Assembly: GCA_024138015.1 (NCBI GenBank)
Contig: JAMXBB010000011.1
Coordinates: forward strand, 68,721,885 to 68,785,884
Length of the DNA stretch: 64,000 nt
From: Lumnitzera littorea
Lineage: Eukaryota > Streptophyta > Magnoliopsida > Myrtales > Combretaceae
Reading direction: 5' to 3'
The notes under the pieces are model-generated. The model saw only the letters and a list, made by a program, of their open reading frames with translations. It was not told the DNA's origin and did no database searches. The translations under genes were made by a program, and so were the position numbers. Each line of letters begins with the position of its first letter. Positions within the stretch are counted from its first letter, which is position 1. Below are positions 46,402-57,313 of this stretch, one piece after another.

Positions 46402-47355
46402 TGATGCGTATAGCAGGTAGCGGATCTCAGATCTCAGAAACCTAGAATGGGTATTTGAGGTTTAAGAGGAGTATGAAGAATAGGAAGTAAAATAGGAGTT
46501 TTGACAGTAAATGTGTATGGATATCATGCACCAAGACAAACACAATCAGGGGTTTAAGCTCGAAATAGGGTTTGATATGACTCATAAACACTAAATGTCA
46601 CTTAAGACTCAAATGAAGGTTAGATACAACTCACTAACCGGTTCAAATGAAGGGTTTACCATAATCTTGAGAACAAGATCGACAAGAATGCAAGAATGAT
46701 TAAAGAGTTATTTAACACTTAGTAATCTGACAAATGCAAGCTCTAAGAGCTCAAGTGTGATCTTGCTTGAAAGAGGAAAGTTTCATTGTAAAATGATGGT
46801 CCTCATTTGTATATATTTCCGTCTGATATATTATTACAAATGTTGCTATTTATAACAAGTCTTAAACCCTACTGGAAAAACTATAAATAATATACAAGGC
46901 TTTAAACCTTAAAGAATTAGGCCCATAAATAAAATAAAAGAAAGATGTATAACAATACAAAATTATGTGTTTAATAGAGGAAGTTGGCATGCAGTCATTT
47001 GGCATGTCTTGGAAGGAGCAAGATCCGAACTAGATAAGGTTGGTAGTTAGATGTATGGGTTCGGCAAGGAGTCCTTGAAGTCCTGCATTGCTTGGCCGAA
47101 ACACTAGAAAGGTTGGCTCATAATTGCCGAGTTCTAAAGTTAGTTAGCACTAGTCTCTTCGTACCGTGTTGAGTGGATCCAACTCTCAGCAACGTGATCT
47201 TTTAGCAACTCGATTGATGACAAACTTGTTGCCGAGTGGTTCTTTTTCTACCTCTCGCCCTTCTAGCTTCAGCTTAGTCTTAGTAAGAGTTGATTAGCCT
47301 CGGCTTGGGACTAGTCGACCTCGGCTTGGAAATGGTCGTAAGTTGATTTGTATCA
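46402..47355 (-). repeat. 5' LTR of the gag-protease element, uninterrupted
   Basis: Ends are TGATGCGTATAG at 46402 and TTGTATCA at 47355. It is the intact partner of the three-piece 3' LTR and therefore shows the empty sites of the two insertions there: AATGT at 46594-46598 and ATTAG near 47293. Length is 954 bp. Confidence 0.87.
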
Positions 47356-48580
47356 AAGAGTGCCTTCCCAAATAATAAAGAAGAAGTGGACAAGATTTTA
47401 GAGAAATTGGCCTAGATTCAAGGGAGGGAGGTAAGAGCTGAGATAGATGAGATGGATAATGAAGACTCTCTTCTAGGAGAGTTCTATAATTTTAGGAAGA
47501 AAGAGAAGATGTTTTGGTGTCATATGTCACTAGTGAATTGGCTAAAATATAGAGATCGAAATGCATCTTTCTTCCATCAATCAACTCTCAATAAAAGATA
47601 GAAGAATTAAATTATAGCCATTCATAGTAGGACGAGTTAAATGCTAAATGAGGAAGATGATATTAGCAAGGAGGTAATGGATTATTTTCAAAGCTTATTC
47701 TCTTCAGAAGAATCTAAGAGTTGGTTCCAATGCCTTCATTAGGTAGAGAAAATTAGTGTTTGATGATGTTAATAGTATGCTATGTGGCATAATGAGTGAT
47801 GAGAAGATAAAAAAGCAACTTTTCATTTGGGTCCTCTCAAGGCACCAAGTCTTGATGGTTACCCTGATGTGTTTTATCAACACTTTTACGACATCATTAG
47901 GGATTTTATCACCAAGGCTGTCAGATCCTTCTTCCTCTTAGGTAACTTTCCCTCTCATCTTAATCAAATTAATCTAAGCTTGATTCCTAAGATCCTTAAC
48001 ATAGAAATTGTTGCTTAGTTTTGCCCTATAAGCCTTTGCAATGTTTTGTATAAGATTATTTCAAAAATCTTAGTGAATAGGTTAAAACCTTTTCTAAGGA
48101 ATTTTATGTCAGATAACCAAAGTGCTTTTCTTTTAGGATGATTAATATAAGATAATATCATAATTGCACAAGAAATGTTTCATCTTTTACGAAATAAGAA
48201 AGAAGGGAAAATGCATTTTTGTGCAGTTAAGATTGACACGAACAAAGTGTCTGGTAAAGTTAAATGGGATTTCCTAAAGGCTATTCGTCTCAAGATGGGA
48301 TTTGGTCAAGTTTAGGTTAGCTAGGGTATGAAATGTACCAAAATTGTCTCTTTTAATATTGTTTTAAATGGTAAGACAGTGGGTCATGTGAATCCTACTA
48401 AAAGCATTTGGCAAAGTGATCTATTGTCATCTTATCTCCTTATCCTTATGGTGGATGTTTTGTCTACTAGTCTTAATGGGTTGATGGATAGAGGTGTTTT
48501 GAAAGGGATCAAGATGAAGAATCATTGCCTTGTACTAACACATCTTCTGTTTGTAGATCATATTTTCCTTTATTGAAGCT
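47356..48580 (+). pseudogene. LINE ORF2 reverse transcriptase
   Basis: After the insertion the frame resumes with SAFPNNKEEVDKILEKLA and NWLKYRDRNASFFHQSTLNK, the plant L1 W(I/L)K.GD.N(S/T).FFH motif. After a frameshift come [40 protein letters not shown] and [10 protein letters not shown], all standard RT motifs. The first catalytic motif, normally D.SKAYD.V.W, reads DTNKVSGKVKWDFL. The YADD-type box is FVDHIFLY (family FADDSLLF), so a catalytic aspartate is lost. Stops occur throughout. Confidence 0.87.
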
Positions 48581-50133
48581 AAAATGGAGGAAATGCTAAA
48601 ACTTAAGAGTTTTTCTATCTAAGAACTATTTTATGAATTTGGACAATCTATTAACTATGGTAAATCAAGCTTATTTTTCAGTGTGAACATGCCAATGAAA
48701 ATCAAGGACCAAATGGCAAATGCATTAGGTGTTCTAATGGACTTTAGTCTTGGGAAGTATTTGGGTTTGCCAACCAGTTGGAAGTTGGAGGCTTTAGTTT
48801 TGTAAGAAACAAGATTGTACAGAAACTCCAAGGGTAGAAGCAGAAGTTGTTAAATGAAATGGGTAGGGAAGCACTAATTAAAGCAATGACATTAGCTATT
48901 CCAACTTACTTAATAGGCTATTTTAAATTTCCTTTGAAGTGATACAAAGAAGTTAACATGCTTATGGCTAAATTATAGTAGGGACAGAGGAGAAAGGAAG
49001 GGAAAGTTCACTGTATGAGTTAGGATAAGTTGACAAGAAGCGAGATAAAGGGAGATATAGGTTTTAAGGATTTAAATCCTTTTAACATTGGTCTTCTTAC
49101 AAAGATGGTTTGGAGGCTGGAGAAGAATCTAAATACATTGTAGGCTAGAGTTCTTATGGGGTTATATTTCCTAGAGATAGATTTTAGAGATGCCAGGAGA
49201 GGTAATAGAGATCCATGGGGGTGATTTAGCAAACTGGAAGGGAAAGATATTCATTTTTTTCTAACACTATTTAGCAAGTCGGGGTTAAAGAGAGGGTAAT
49301 GATTGGAGATGATAAGTTGGAATCTACTCTATCGGATAACACTTTGCATTCTGTTTTACCAAACGAGATTAAAAAAATGAAGGTATTGGCATTGATAGAT
49401 GAAGAAGTAGGCCGTTGGAATCTTAGTTGGTTAAGGCAATGGATCACATATGAGGAAATCTTAACAATTAGAAACACACCTTTAAGTACTCATGGAAGAT
49501 AGGACTCCCTACTTTGGCCTTATGATAAGAGTGGGTTTAGGCTACAAAATCTACATACTATAGAATTAATAGCCACTTGTCTTCTATTAGGAATACGACG
49601 AGCTCTTCTTTCACAATATCACCCCAAGTGTAGAAGAATCTATAGAATCTAAAGATGCCCCCAAAGATAAGGCATTTTCTTTGGAGAGCTTTTGATGACT
49701 CCTTAGACTAAACTTATGTACCTACTATAAAAGCAATTGGATGTGAAGCCTTTAGGCTTAAGGTGAAGCTAGTGAGTTGTATAGGTTAGAAGAAAATTAT
49801 TTTTAAGATTAATTTCCAAAATCTTTATTGTACATTTTCAAGGAAAGTTGAGGCAATCCATTGGTGACCAGTTGAAACCTTACTTTGAAGAAGCTTATTA
49901 TAAGCTTTCTAGTTTAGATAGCTAGGTTTTTAAGTTTGTTTTTGTTAAAATAAATGTGAATCATGCTGTAGGTTAGGTAACTTCATTCACGAGGAAGAGA
50001 ATGTGTCTATTGGATTGGTGGATTTATACCCCATTCTCTTTCTTGAAGCTACCCTTAGTTGATGTTCCTACTAGTTCATCCTCTAGTGTATCTCTTGGCA
50101 ATGATTGAGTATTAATAATACTCACTTTTGATG
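48581..50133 (+). pseudogene. LINE ORF2 C-terminal region and 3' end
   Basis: Readable segments include REALIKAMTLAIPTYLIGYF and KGDIGFKDLNPFNIGLLTKM, the thumb-region motifs of plant L1 ORF2, and LKMPPKIRHFLWRAFDDSL near 49645, which is the W..K(V/M)PPK.(R/K)HFLWRA motif of the C-terminal zinc-binding domain. The cysteines of that domain are not readable. Sequence near 49990-50110 fits an RNase H tail poorly. The A-tail follows at 50134. Confidence 0.75.
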
Positions 50134-50983
50134 AAAAAAAAAATATACCGATGGCAATGCCTAATTTTTAAAAAATTATCATTTATAGTTTTACATATTG
50201 AAATTTTATTGATATTTGTATGTTATTAATTAAATCGTGTAATGTGTTACTATCAATAAATCTTTTTTATCAAATAACATTTATTAATCTTTTCCGTGTC
50301 CACATAGTTAATTGCTAGTTTCTTAAATTAGTTCCGGAACACTAGGTATATTTGCATTATCTTTCATTCGTGGTTAGTGGGGGAGGTTGAAAATGGGGGT
50401 ATGAGAGGCCTACTTTTCCTTCACGATCGAGACCATAATTCACTCTCTTCATACAGGACAAATGACGACTATGTGCTAATTTCTGGAAATATTAGAAAAT
50501 TTATATATATATATTTTCCCTAGCTATATAAATATTAAGTATTTTATTAAAATATCCTCGGTAACTTGAATTTAACACAATGCTCCCCCATATCATCGAT
50601 GGTTTCGAGTTTAACCAACAGGTGAATACTGATCATTTTTTACTATTTACCCCAAGAGCTTCCAATTGGGATTAAATATTAACTTGGTATTTTATTACAT
50701 TATAAGCCATTATTACTTCATCATTAGTTAAACCAATATGTGATCGATTTATATTTTTATTCACTTTATCCAGAAACTTTTAATTAGTATCAATTTGGTA
50801 TTTATTATATTAACCTTATAAGTCACTATTATTTCTTTATACAATTCAATGGGACTTTAATCACTTGGATATCGCAAACATAGGTTATGTATCTACCGGT
50901 AAATGAATTGAAAAAAGACAAAAATATAGATGGTATCTTTACAAGTATTTTTTTTTTAATTTTTAATTCTTACGTACACTAAT

Positions 50984-51050
50984 TAAAAAAGAGAAAGAAA
51001 GAAAGAAAGAAAGAAAAAAAAAAAAGGAAGGAAGGAAGGAGAGAGAGAGA
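50984..51050. repeat. Purine-only simple repeat tract (GAAA)n/(A)n/(GGAA)n/(GA)n
   Basis: A run of about 65 bases made only of A and G, moving from GAAA units through poly-A to GGAA and then GA units. Such one-strand purine tracts can form triplex DNA; here it is probably just a compound microsatellite. Confidence 0.9.
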
Positions 51051-51832
51051 ATGCATGCTATAAAAAGCATCCTGCTTTTTTAGTAATCTATTATTGGCTT
51101 TCTTGTCAAGTGTTAAATGTAAATTAAGAGTCATTCAAGTCCCTGTACAATAAGCATGTGCTGTTGGCTGCGCTTCAACATTGTTATTGTTGGTGTAGTC
51201 AGAAGTCAATCAATCAAAAAGAGCAATTGCAACATTAGAAGGGGCCTTCTCTTTACCTTTATGGGTCCACTTGATCTATGGGCGGTTTGTGGTGGCCCAT
51301 TATCGGATTAAATCCCCAATAGGCACGGCCATGACCTTGACCTGGAGATTCATAGTATTGAATATTTGACATGGACTTTTCAATGCTCGTGTAACTTTCA
51401 AATATCATTTTCCAGCACTTTGCTCTGATCAATCGAGTTTTCCTTTCGGTTACTATGAGGTTGCTACCAGCTATGTTGTTCCCCTTTTATGTCGTTTGCT
51501 GTGGTTCTTTATTCTAAGGTCTTGTGTTAATGTTATATTCTACTAATATTGCATGGGAAGAAGAGACGTGTGGAATCTTTGCATGTTAAGTGGAATTGTT
51601 CCCCTACTCTTGAATTACTATTCTTGTTATTTTCTCTTTCTTTTCTTTTACAATAAAACTAGCCATTCACTTTAACTTTTGGAGGACCACCCTATGATCT
51701 CTCTAGTTGATCCTATCATGAAACATTGTCAATGAATAAATTTGAAAGAAACCTATCTTTTTAGGGTTTAAATGCATTATAAAATATGGAAATTTTTATT
51801 TGAAGATGAAATCAAACATATATATGTATATA

Positions 51833-51835
<3 letters not shown>

Positions 51836-51864
<29 letters not shown>
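51836..51864. repeat. (TA)n microsatellite
   Basis: An alternating TA run of about 29 bases, preceded by looser ATAT-rich sequence from 51818. Confidence 0.95.
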
Positions 51865-51870
<6 letters not shown>

Positions 51871-53904
51871 GGTCATTTGGAGAATTGGATTTGTAATTTA
51901 AATTAATATTATGGGCTGATTTAGTGAGTTAGTAATAGAGTATGAGGAGCTAGGTTCAATCAAATTTTATGAAGATATGACTTGATAAACTCGAAATAGG
52001 GACTACTAAACTGACTTTTTTGGCTCTTAACATATCTCGATTATCTTGCGTGCAAAGATGAGGACTTAAAAGGGTCTTTTTCAACTCATTTAAGCTTCGT
52101 TTAGCCGTGATCAAGTTTATATGAAGTAAAATGAAAAACTTTAGCTTATTTTATTTAAAGGTGGGCTTTCTTCTTTTTTTATTATAAGTCATTGAACTTA
52201 TTCAAGCCCATGTCTAGAATCTATATCCATAATAATAATAAAAAAAAGGGATTGATATTGTTGTTGGATCATGAAGAAAGATTTAGTTGTCGACGATATA
52301 TCAAGTTTTATCCATTCATCTCGAATCTATTCTATGGATGAGATCAACATTGAAAATCTAAAATAAGAGGCTAATTTGCTTCATTTAGACACATTGTACA
52401 TTTTGTAAGGTTTGAGAATAATGTAGAAGCTCTATCGAAATGCTACTACTACAAAAAAAAAAAAAATCATCTATTTTGTGTAGAATGAATCAAGAGTATT
52501 TAAGAATACAAAGTATAATTTGGCATCATACATGTATATAAGACATTGAGTTTGTCTATTCTTTATCCCATAAGTTTTCTTACAAATATCTATACACATG
52601 TCATCAGATCAAGGACTCTCTTAATTGATTGATAGACTTCTTATATGTGATTGGCCAATTACAACAACTTTATATACAATATGCGCACGTACACACATGT
52701 TTATATATATATATATATGGCATAAATATAAACATGTTACTCAATATAGAATTTCGATAATACCACCACTTTTGAGAACTTCAAAAAAAGAATTTAATGA
52801 AATTATTATTATCACATGAAATGAAGTGAGTGCCTTGGAGACTACAATAAAAAGAAAAGTATAATCTCAAAATCACTATATTAACTTTACGTGCCTTTTT
52901 AATTTCACACCTAAAGCTTATAATTATCAAATATCATACTCAATCAAATTTTAACTTGATAAATTTAACACTGGAAGTTTGAAATTGTCATATTTCATAC
53001 TCAATTAAATTTTTGTTTGTTAAATTTGCTATTGTTATTATCATTAAAAGGATGACATGGTAAACAATCATTGGTGAAAATAGAGTATAAGTGTAGATAA
53101 GGTAGTAATTTGAAAAAGGTAAAAGTTTAATTAGGTGTGGGTTTTAGTAACTTCAAACTTTTTTTTACTCAAAATTTAGGCAGTAATCTTAACATTCTCC
53201 CTAAAAAAAAAATGCTTTTGTGGCGTGCCATATGGCTAATTCCTAAAACTAAAGCCTTAAATTTGAAAAAATGGCCTTCATATATGAAATCCGATTAAAA
53301 AAATAAATGAAACCCTAAGCTTTACAATGTATAAAATACAGCCACGCTTTGAGGGTGCAGCTACAGTAGGATACGATAGCTTTCCTTGTTTGAAACCTCA
53401 TAGTTAGCTATAACTCCACTGATCACTTAAAATCGATTCGAAATAACCAGCAAAGTAAATAGGCTAGTTAAGGCTAAAATTTTTCCTTAGACATAAACTA
53501 GCTAAAAGTTCTGTAGATTAAAATCACCAAGTATTTGTTGCATGGGGCAGCCTATTTTTTACCTGCTTTATTTGGTTATATCGAAATTATTAACATTTTA
53601 ATAATGAAATTAAAATTATTAATAAATGAGATAAACTATTTGTGTTTATATCATATAAACATAATAATGATAACTCACATTATTGTCGTTATGTAGTTAT
53701 AGAAGAAATTAATATGAATCAAATTTTAAATCGTGAGCTCAAGTACATATTTCAAAATATAGTCAAGATCATACAATACAATTAGCATATTTACAAATTA
53801 AATGGAGGCCAACATCGTGATCATAATCTATAGTCATTAGTAAGTAGATTGTAGGAGAAAAAAAATCTATCTAGATAATCTAGATGATGTATCTAATGGT
53901 AGTC

Positions 53905-54238
53905 TCATAAAAGTGTACAAGTGGGCTTTGGTCATCCCATTTAGCCCATTTTTTAAATGGGTTTAGGTCGAGTTTTTTGACTTGTTAAAAAAGTAAGCAA
54001 AATAAATTGGACCCATTTAACCCGTGAGCCAAAGTGAGATCAGTTTAAGTGGGCCCGTTTAGTGTATTTATACCTTTGACTCATAGGCCAGCTCGTTTAA
54101 CTTATTTTTAAATAGGTTTGGGCTGAAGTTTTTTGGCTTATTAAAAAAGCGAACCTAATTGAGCTGACCCGTTTAACTGGCAAGCCAAAATGGGATAAGT
54201 CGGGTTTGCCCATTTGATTCACTTGCATACCTCTAGCC
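53905..54238. mobile_element. MITE candidate with imperfect inverted ends and internal direct repeat
   Basis: The left part AGTGTACAAGTGGGCTTTGG and the reverse complement of the right end, AGAGGTATGCAAGTGAATCA, share G(T)(A/G)T(G/A)CAAGTG placed at the same distance from the ends. The interior is full of GGGTTT/CCCATTT-type words common in plant Mutator-like MITEs. An 86-base segment opening AAATGGGTTTAGG at 53955 recurs as AAATAGGTTTGGG at 54110, a spacing of 155. No clear target duplication was found, so the ends are approximate. Confidence 0.5.
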
Positions 54239-54793
54239 TAAAAATGTCTTATGATCTCCACCCTAATTGATGTTATGGCTTTATACCTAGGAATGGGTAC
54301 TAAAATAAATGGACGAGTAAAAATACAAACCCAATAAGCATAGTATGGGCATTGTAATGGTTATTAGGATGAATAGCCACTTATGGAAGTTGTGCATATT
54401 GACCACTAAGGGTAGACCGGAAGATAATCACAAATATGAGGGCGTTAGGCATTCATTTGCCACTAGAATTCACCATACTTCCATGTTAGGTTTGTTTGTT
54501 AAACTTTTGATTCATTGCATTTGTTGTAACATTACTATTGACTTGTTGTAGCATCTCATCATAGCATGATCTTTGTGTCAATGATACGATCAATCCTTCA
54601 TACCCCACTCTTGAGAATACTTAAATCTATATCTAAGAACCTCCTCCATGATAATCATATCACCCTTGAGCTCAACCTTAGTCTCTAATTTACAAGCTTT
54701 ATCCTCAACCCACTTTTACAACATCAACGTTGTGTATGTACTTCATTAATTATACTAAGATTTAAAGTTCATAAAAGATTTAAGAAAATTATA

Positions 54794-55320
54794 GGGTTAA
54801 TGTCATAAATAGTATCCAAACTTTGATTAAATGTGCAGTCTATTACTTATACTTTAAAACATTCAACTTACTACTTAATGAAAGTTTTTTTGGTCAATTT
54901 TCCTATTTGAACTAACTTCATTAAATCTGTTTGTTGATATGGACATAAAGACGAACTATTAATCAAACACTATGGTCACCTCACGGTCAATAGGTGGCCA
55001 TAGCCATTTGTAGGAAATTATGTAACCGCTTATCATGTGGTCACTAATTGCTTCCTAATGATAGGGTGGCTGGAATGGTTGCTTAAGGTAAAATAGGTCA
55101 TTATCTATTTTAAAAAGTGAGTTATTTGAGCCACTAGTAGTTATGGGTTAATTCTTAATTTGTCTTTATATTTGCATCAACAAATAGGCTTAATAAAGTT
55201 TGTTCAGGCAATAAGAAATAGCCATGAAAACTTCAATTAGATACCAAATTGATCTTTTCAAAGTAGAAATAGTAAATTGCATATTTTAGTAAAATTTAGG
55301 TCTATTTGTAACATTAATCC
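54794..55320. mobile_element. Mutator-like MITE, 527 bp, 9-bp TSD AAAATTATA
   Basis: AAAATTATA lies immediately before (54785-54793) and after (55321-55329). The left end GGGTTAATGTCATAAATAGT pairs with the reverse complement of the right end, GGATTAATGTTACAAATAGA, and similarity continues inward for about 95 bases (for example TTACTTATACTTTAAAAC against TTACTATTTCTACTTTGAA). Long terminal inverted repeats with a 9-bp duplication are the mark of Mutator-like elements. There is no transposase coding, so it is non-autonomous. Confidence 0.9.
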
Positions 55321-55329
55321 AAAATTATA

Positions 55330-56651
55330 ACTAGATGTTTCTTATATAAGCATTATGGGTAATTGGGTCGATCCACTGTGTGGAACTTTCTCCCTTCCTC
55401 ATATGATATGTGCAATAGAGTGTGTTAACATTTGAGAAATTTTAGAAAAACAACAAAATACTAAGACCATTTTAAGTACTTATCGCTTTAACATAAATAA
55501 GAACTAATATATATATTTTTTGGCATATGACATACAAAGGAGTATGTGCCAATCGTATGATTAAACGTCTCCCTATTTTTGCATTTGCCCCCCAACAATG
55601 TTGTAGTTCAAAAGTAAGAAGTCATGTTAAATAGCTTCAAGTATGTAAAGTGCTTATTTGGTATAGACTTAACCCAAATATATTTCATGGACAAATTCTT
55701 TAGGCTAATGGTAAGGTTTAGGGAGTTAGGCTTATGTATTTAGGACGCTCTAGGGAGATTTGATTTGATGGATTCCTATTCTTAACCTTTTTCAATAAGC
55801 TTGTATGTGCAATAGACTTGCCCATGGGATCAAGCTATAAGAAACCTGACAAAGAGTTGCATATGTATTAAAGCCCATAAAGGAGTTACATACACACCCT
55901 CATGAGAGGTAAGGTGCATGGTTATGGTTTACCTAGTATAGGGTGGATTTGATCGAGAAACCAAAGGAAGTAGCTTACGTTTAATTAGTATGAACGCATA
56001 AGAATAATGGACTTGTAAGGTGGAATTTAGATGTTGTTTTGATAGGTGAATTTATGTAATTCAGTCATGTCATTACATGTGACAAGAGTCTTAGGTGTTG
56101 TTGTTGCTGACTAGGTTAGGTAGACAATTTTTTTTTTTTTTTGTGTTTCAAAACCTTTTGTTTTTCAGGTATTGACAATCTAAGAGAAAGCTAGGAAGTT
56201 GAATGTGGGGGATGCTATGGAATCTTATAATTCCTTACTTGTGATGAATGATACCTAGTGGATTTCCATGTCCTCTAAACTCAGGAAATGATAATTATAA
56301 TGGCAACAATTCCAAATTTATGTTACATATGTTAACAATAAACATTGTGGCATCAAGAGCAAATTGAAAATTAAGGTAGCTAGAAAAGAAGGTTTAGGTA
56401 GTAAATTAAAAACAAATTTCAGATATCATTAATTGAATTATCTAAAACTTAATTTGATTTTTATGCGAGTGAATATGATATATGCCTTCACAAGATTTCG
56501 ATGAGAAAGAAGGGGCAGAAAGAGGTGAAGTCCATTCATGCTCCTCGAACATGTACAAAATATCCTGTGCATGAACGTGCGTGTACCCTCTTAAAGAGAA
56601 AACAAACCTGCTAAAGGATCCTACGAGATCACTAGGCATCTATGTGTAAAA
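55330..56651. other. Interval without recognised gene
   Basis: No domain or retroelement end is readable. The minus-strand open stretch at 56442-56639 is unrecognised and short. Confidence 0.4.
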
Positions 56652-56740
56652 AAACTATTTCAGACAAGGGCATAAAAGTTGATCAATTGTGTGAAAACAA
56701 AACTATTTCAGACAAGGACATAAAAGTTGATCAATTGTGA
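56652..56740. repeat. 48-bp tandem duplication
   Basis: AACTATTTCAGACAAGG starts at 56653 and again at 56701, each followed by (G)(A/G)CATAAAAGTTGATCAATT. The copies are almost identical over about 40 bases, so the duplication is young. Confidence 0.9.
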
Positions 56741-57127
56741 GGAAAGGAGGTTCAGATTAAAGGAGAGCACTTCTCCTTCAATTGTCTGCGCATACATTCC
56801 TAATATGTATAATTTTTCATATGAAAAAAGTAAACAAAATAAATCTCCCACCAATTAATCAACTATATGACAATACCGGATCGCCTAGTGGTAGGGATTT
56901 CATACTACTAGGTGATATTATACAAATGATCATTTAAGTGAGAAAAGATTGATTAGTTTCAATACATTTAAGTGTTTTAAAGAGAGGTAAATAAATATTA
57001 ATAATATTTAAATACATATTAATAATAACCGGTTTATATTTTTAAGTATCAAAGTTTTATTTGTATTTATTTAATACTCATCAAAATATGTGACAGTTAG
57101 TATAAATATTATCTTTTTGAGAGAATG

Positions 57128-57313
57128 ATAATTTTCTAATTGTTCCAAGTTGAATTAATAGGATTCAACTTTTCTTGGTTTATCTCAGAGTATCTATTCA
57201 CTTGAAATTGCTCTGCTTCTATTTCCACTTTACATAAATAGGCTTGAGCTTTTTCAAGTTGTTTAATGAAACCACCCCTGGGTAATTCTTCTAAATTTCG
57301 AATAGTATTCAAT
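57128..57313 (-). pseudogene. atpF: Plastid-derived fragment of atpF exon 2 (nuclear plastid DNA)
   Basis: atpF encodes subunit I (b) of the chloroplast ATP synthase CF0 stalk. Read on the minus strand from about 57313, the frame gives [20 protein letters not shown], then KVEIEAEQF and VNRYSEIN, ending INST. This follows the first part of the exon-2 protein (family LNTIRNSEEL..G.IEQLEKA and RKVE.EADQFRVNGYSEIE.EKLNLINST). Just after INST several bases are missing, giving a frameshift; the DNA still matches up to TTGGAACAATTAGAAAATTA and then stops. Arginine codons have repeatedly become glutamine, cysteine or tyrosine, as expected when CG sites decay. It is far too short and damaged to work. 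Whether sequence up to 57390 (with CCGCTGTTTAATATTTTC) also derives from plastid DNA is unclear. Confidence 0.8.

Larger units (their letters stand above)
28074..47355 (-). mobile_element. Non-autonomous gypsy element with gag and protease only, carrying nested insertions
   Basis: The element's own DNA is 28074-28266, 31248-31900 and 44246-47355, about 4 kb. Its LTRs begin TGATGCGTATAG on the plus strand and end TATCA. The 5' LTR is on the right (46402-47355), followed on the minus strand by an initiator-Met primer site at 46384-46399 and gag-protease. No reverse transcriptase or integrase lies between protease and the 3' LTR, so the element was either transmobilised or internally deleted. 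It interrupts the LINE; the flanks AAGCA (28069-28073) and AAGAG (47356-47360) fit a 5-bp target duplication if one base was lost on the right. Confidence 0.82.
27517..50147 (+). mobile_element. 5'-truncated L1-type LINE, carrying nested insertions
   Basis: The element proper is 27517-28073 plus 47356-50147, about 3.35 kb; everything between is later insertion. It holds the end of the endonuclease domain, the linker, a reverse transcriptase and a C-terminal region of an ORF2 protein, which nicks target DNA and copies its own RNA there. The 3' end is an A run at 50134-50143 followed by TATA. CCGATGGC occurs immediately before the start (27509-27516) and immediately after the tail (50148-50155), an 8-bp target duplication with partial similarity beyond it. 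The 5' truncation, A tail and target duplication are the standard signature of LINE insertion. All coding parts carry stops and frameshifts. Confidence 0.88.
50156..53904. other. AT-rich interval with simple repeats, no gene seen
   Basis: Less AT-biased sequence lies at 51110-51560 but shows no domain. A 60-base purine tract and a (TA)n run are listed separately. A loose direct repeat of about 55 bases (TCATACTCAATCAAATTTT at 52938, TCATACTCAATTAAATTTTT at 52997) occurs near 52910-53030. Confidence 0.4.

Noticed and set aside
50984..51050. Purine tract as a polypurine primer of a retroelement
   Set aside because: It is made of regular GAAA, GGAA and GA units and no LTR start follows it; a microsatellite explains it.
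54345..54551. 68-codon ORF between the two MITEs
   Set aside because: No recognisable protein features; likely chance.
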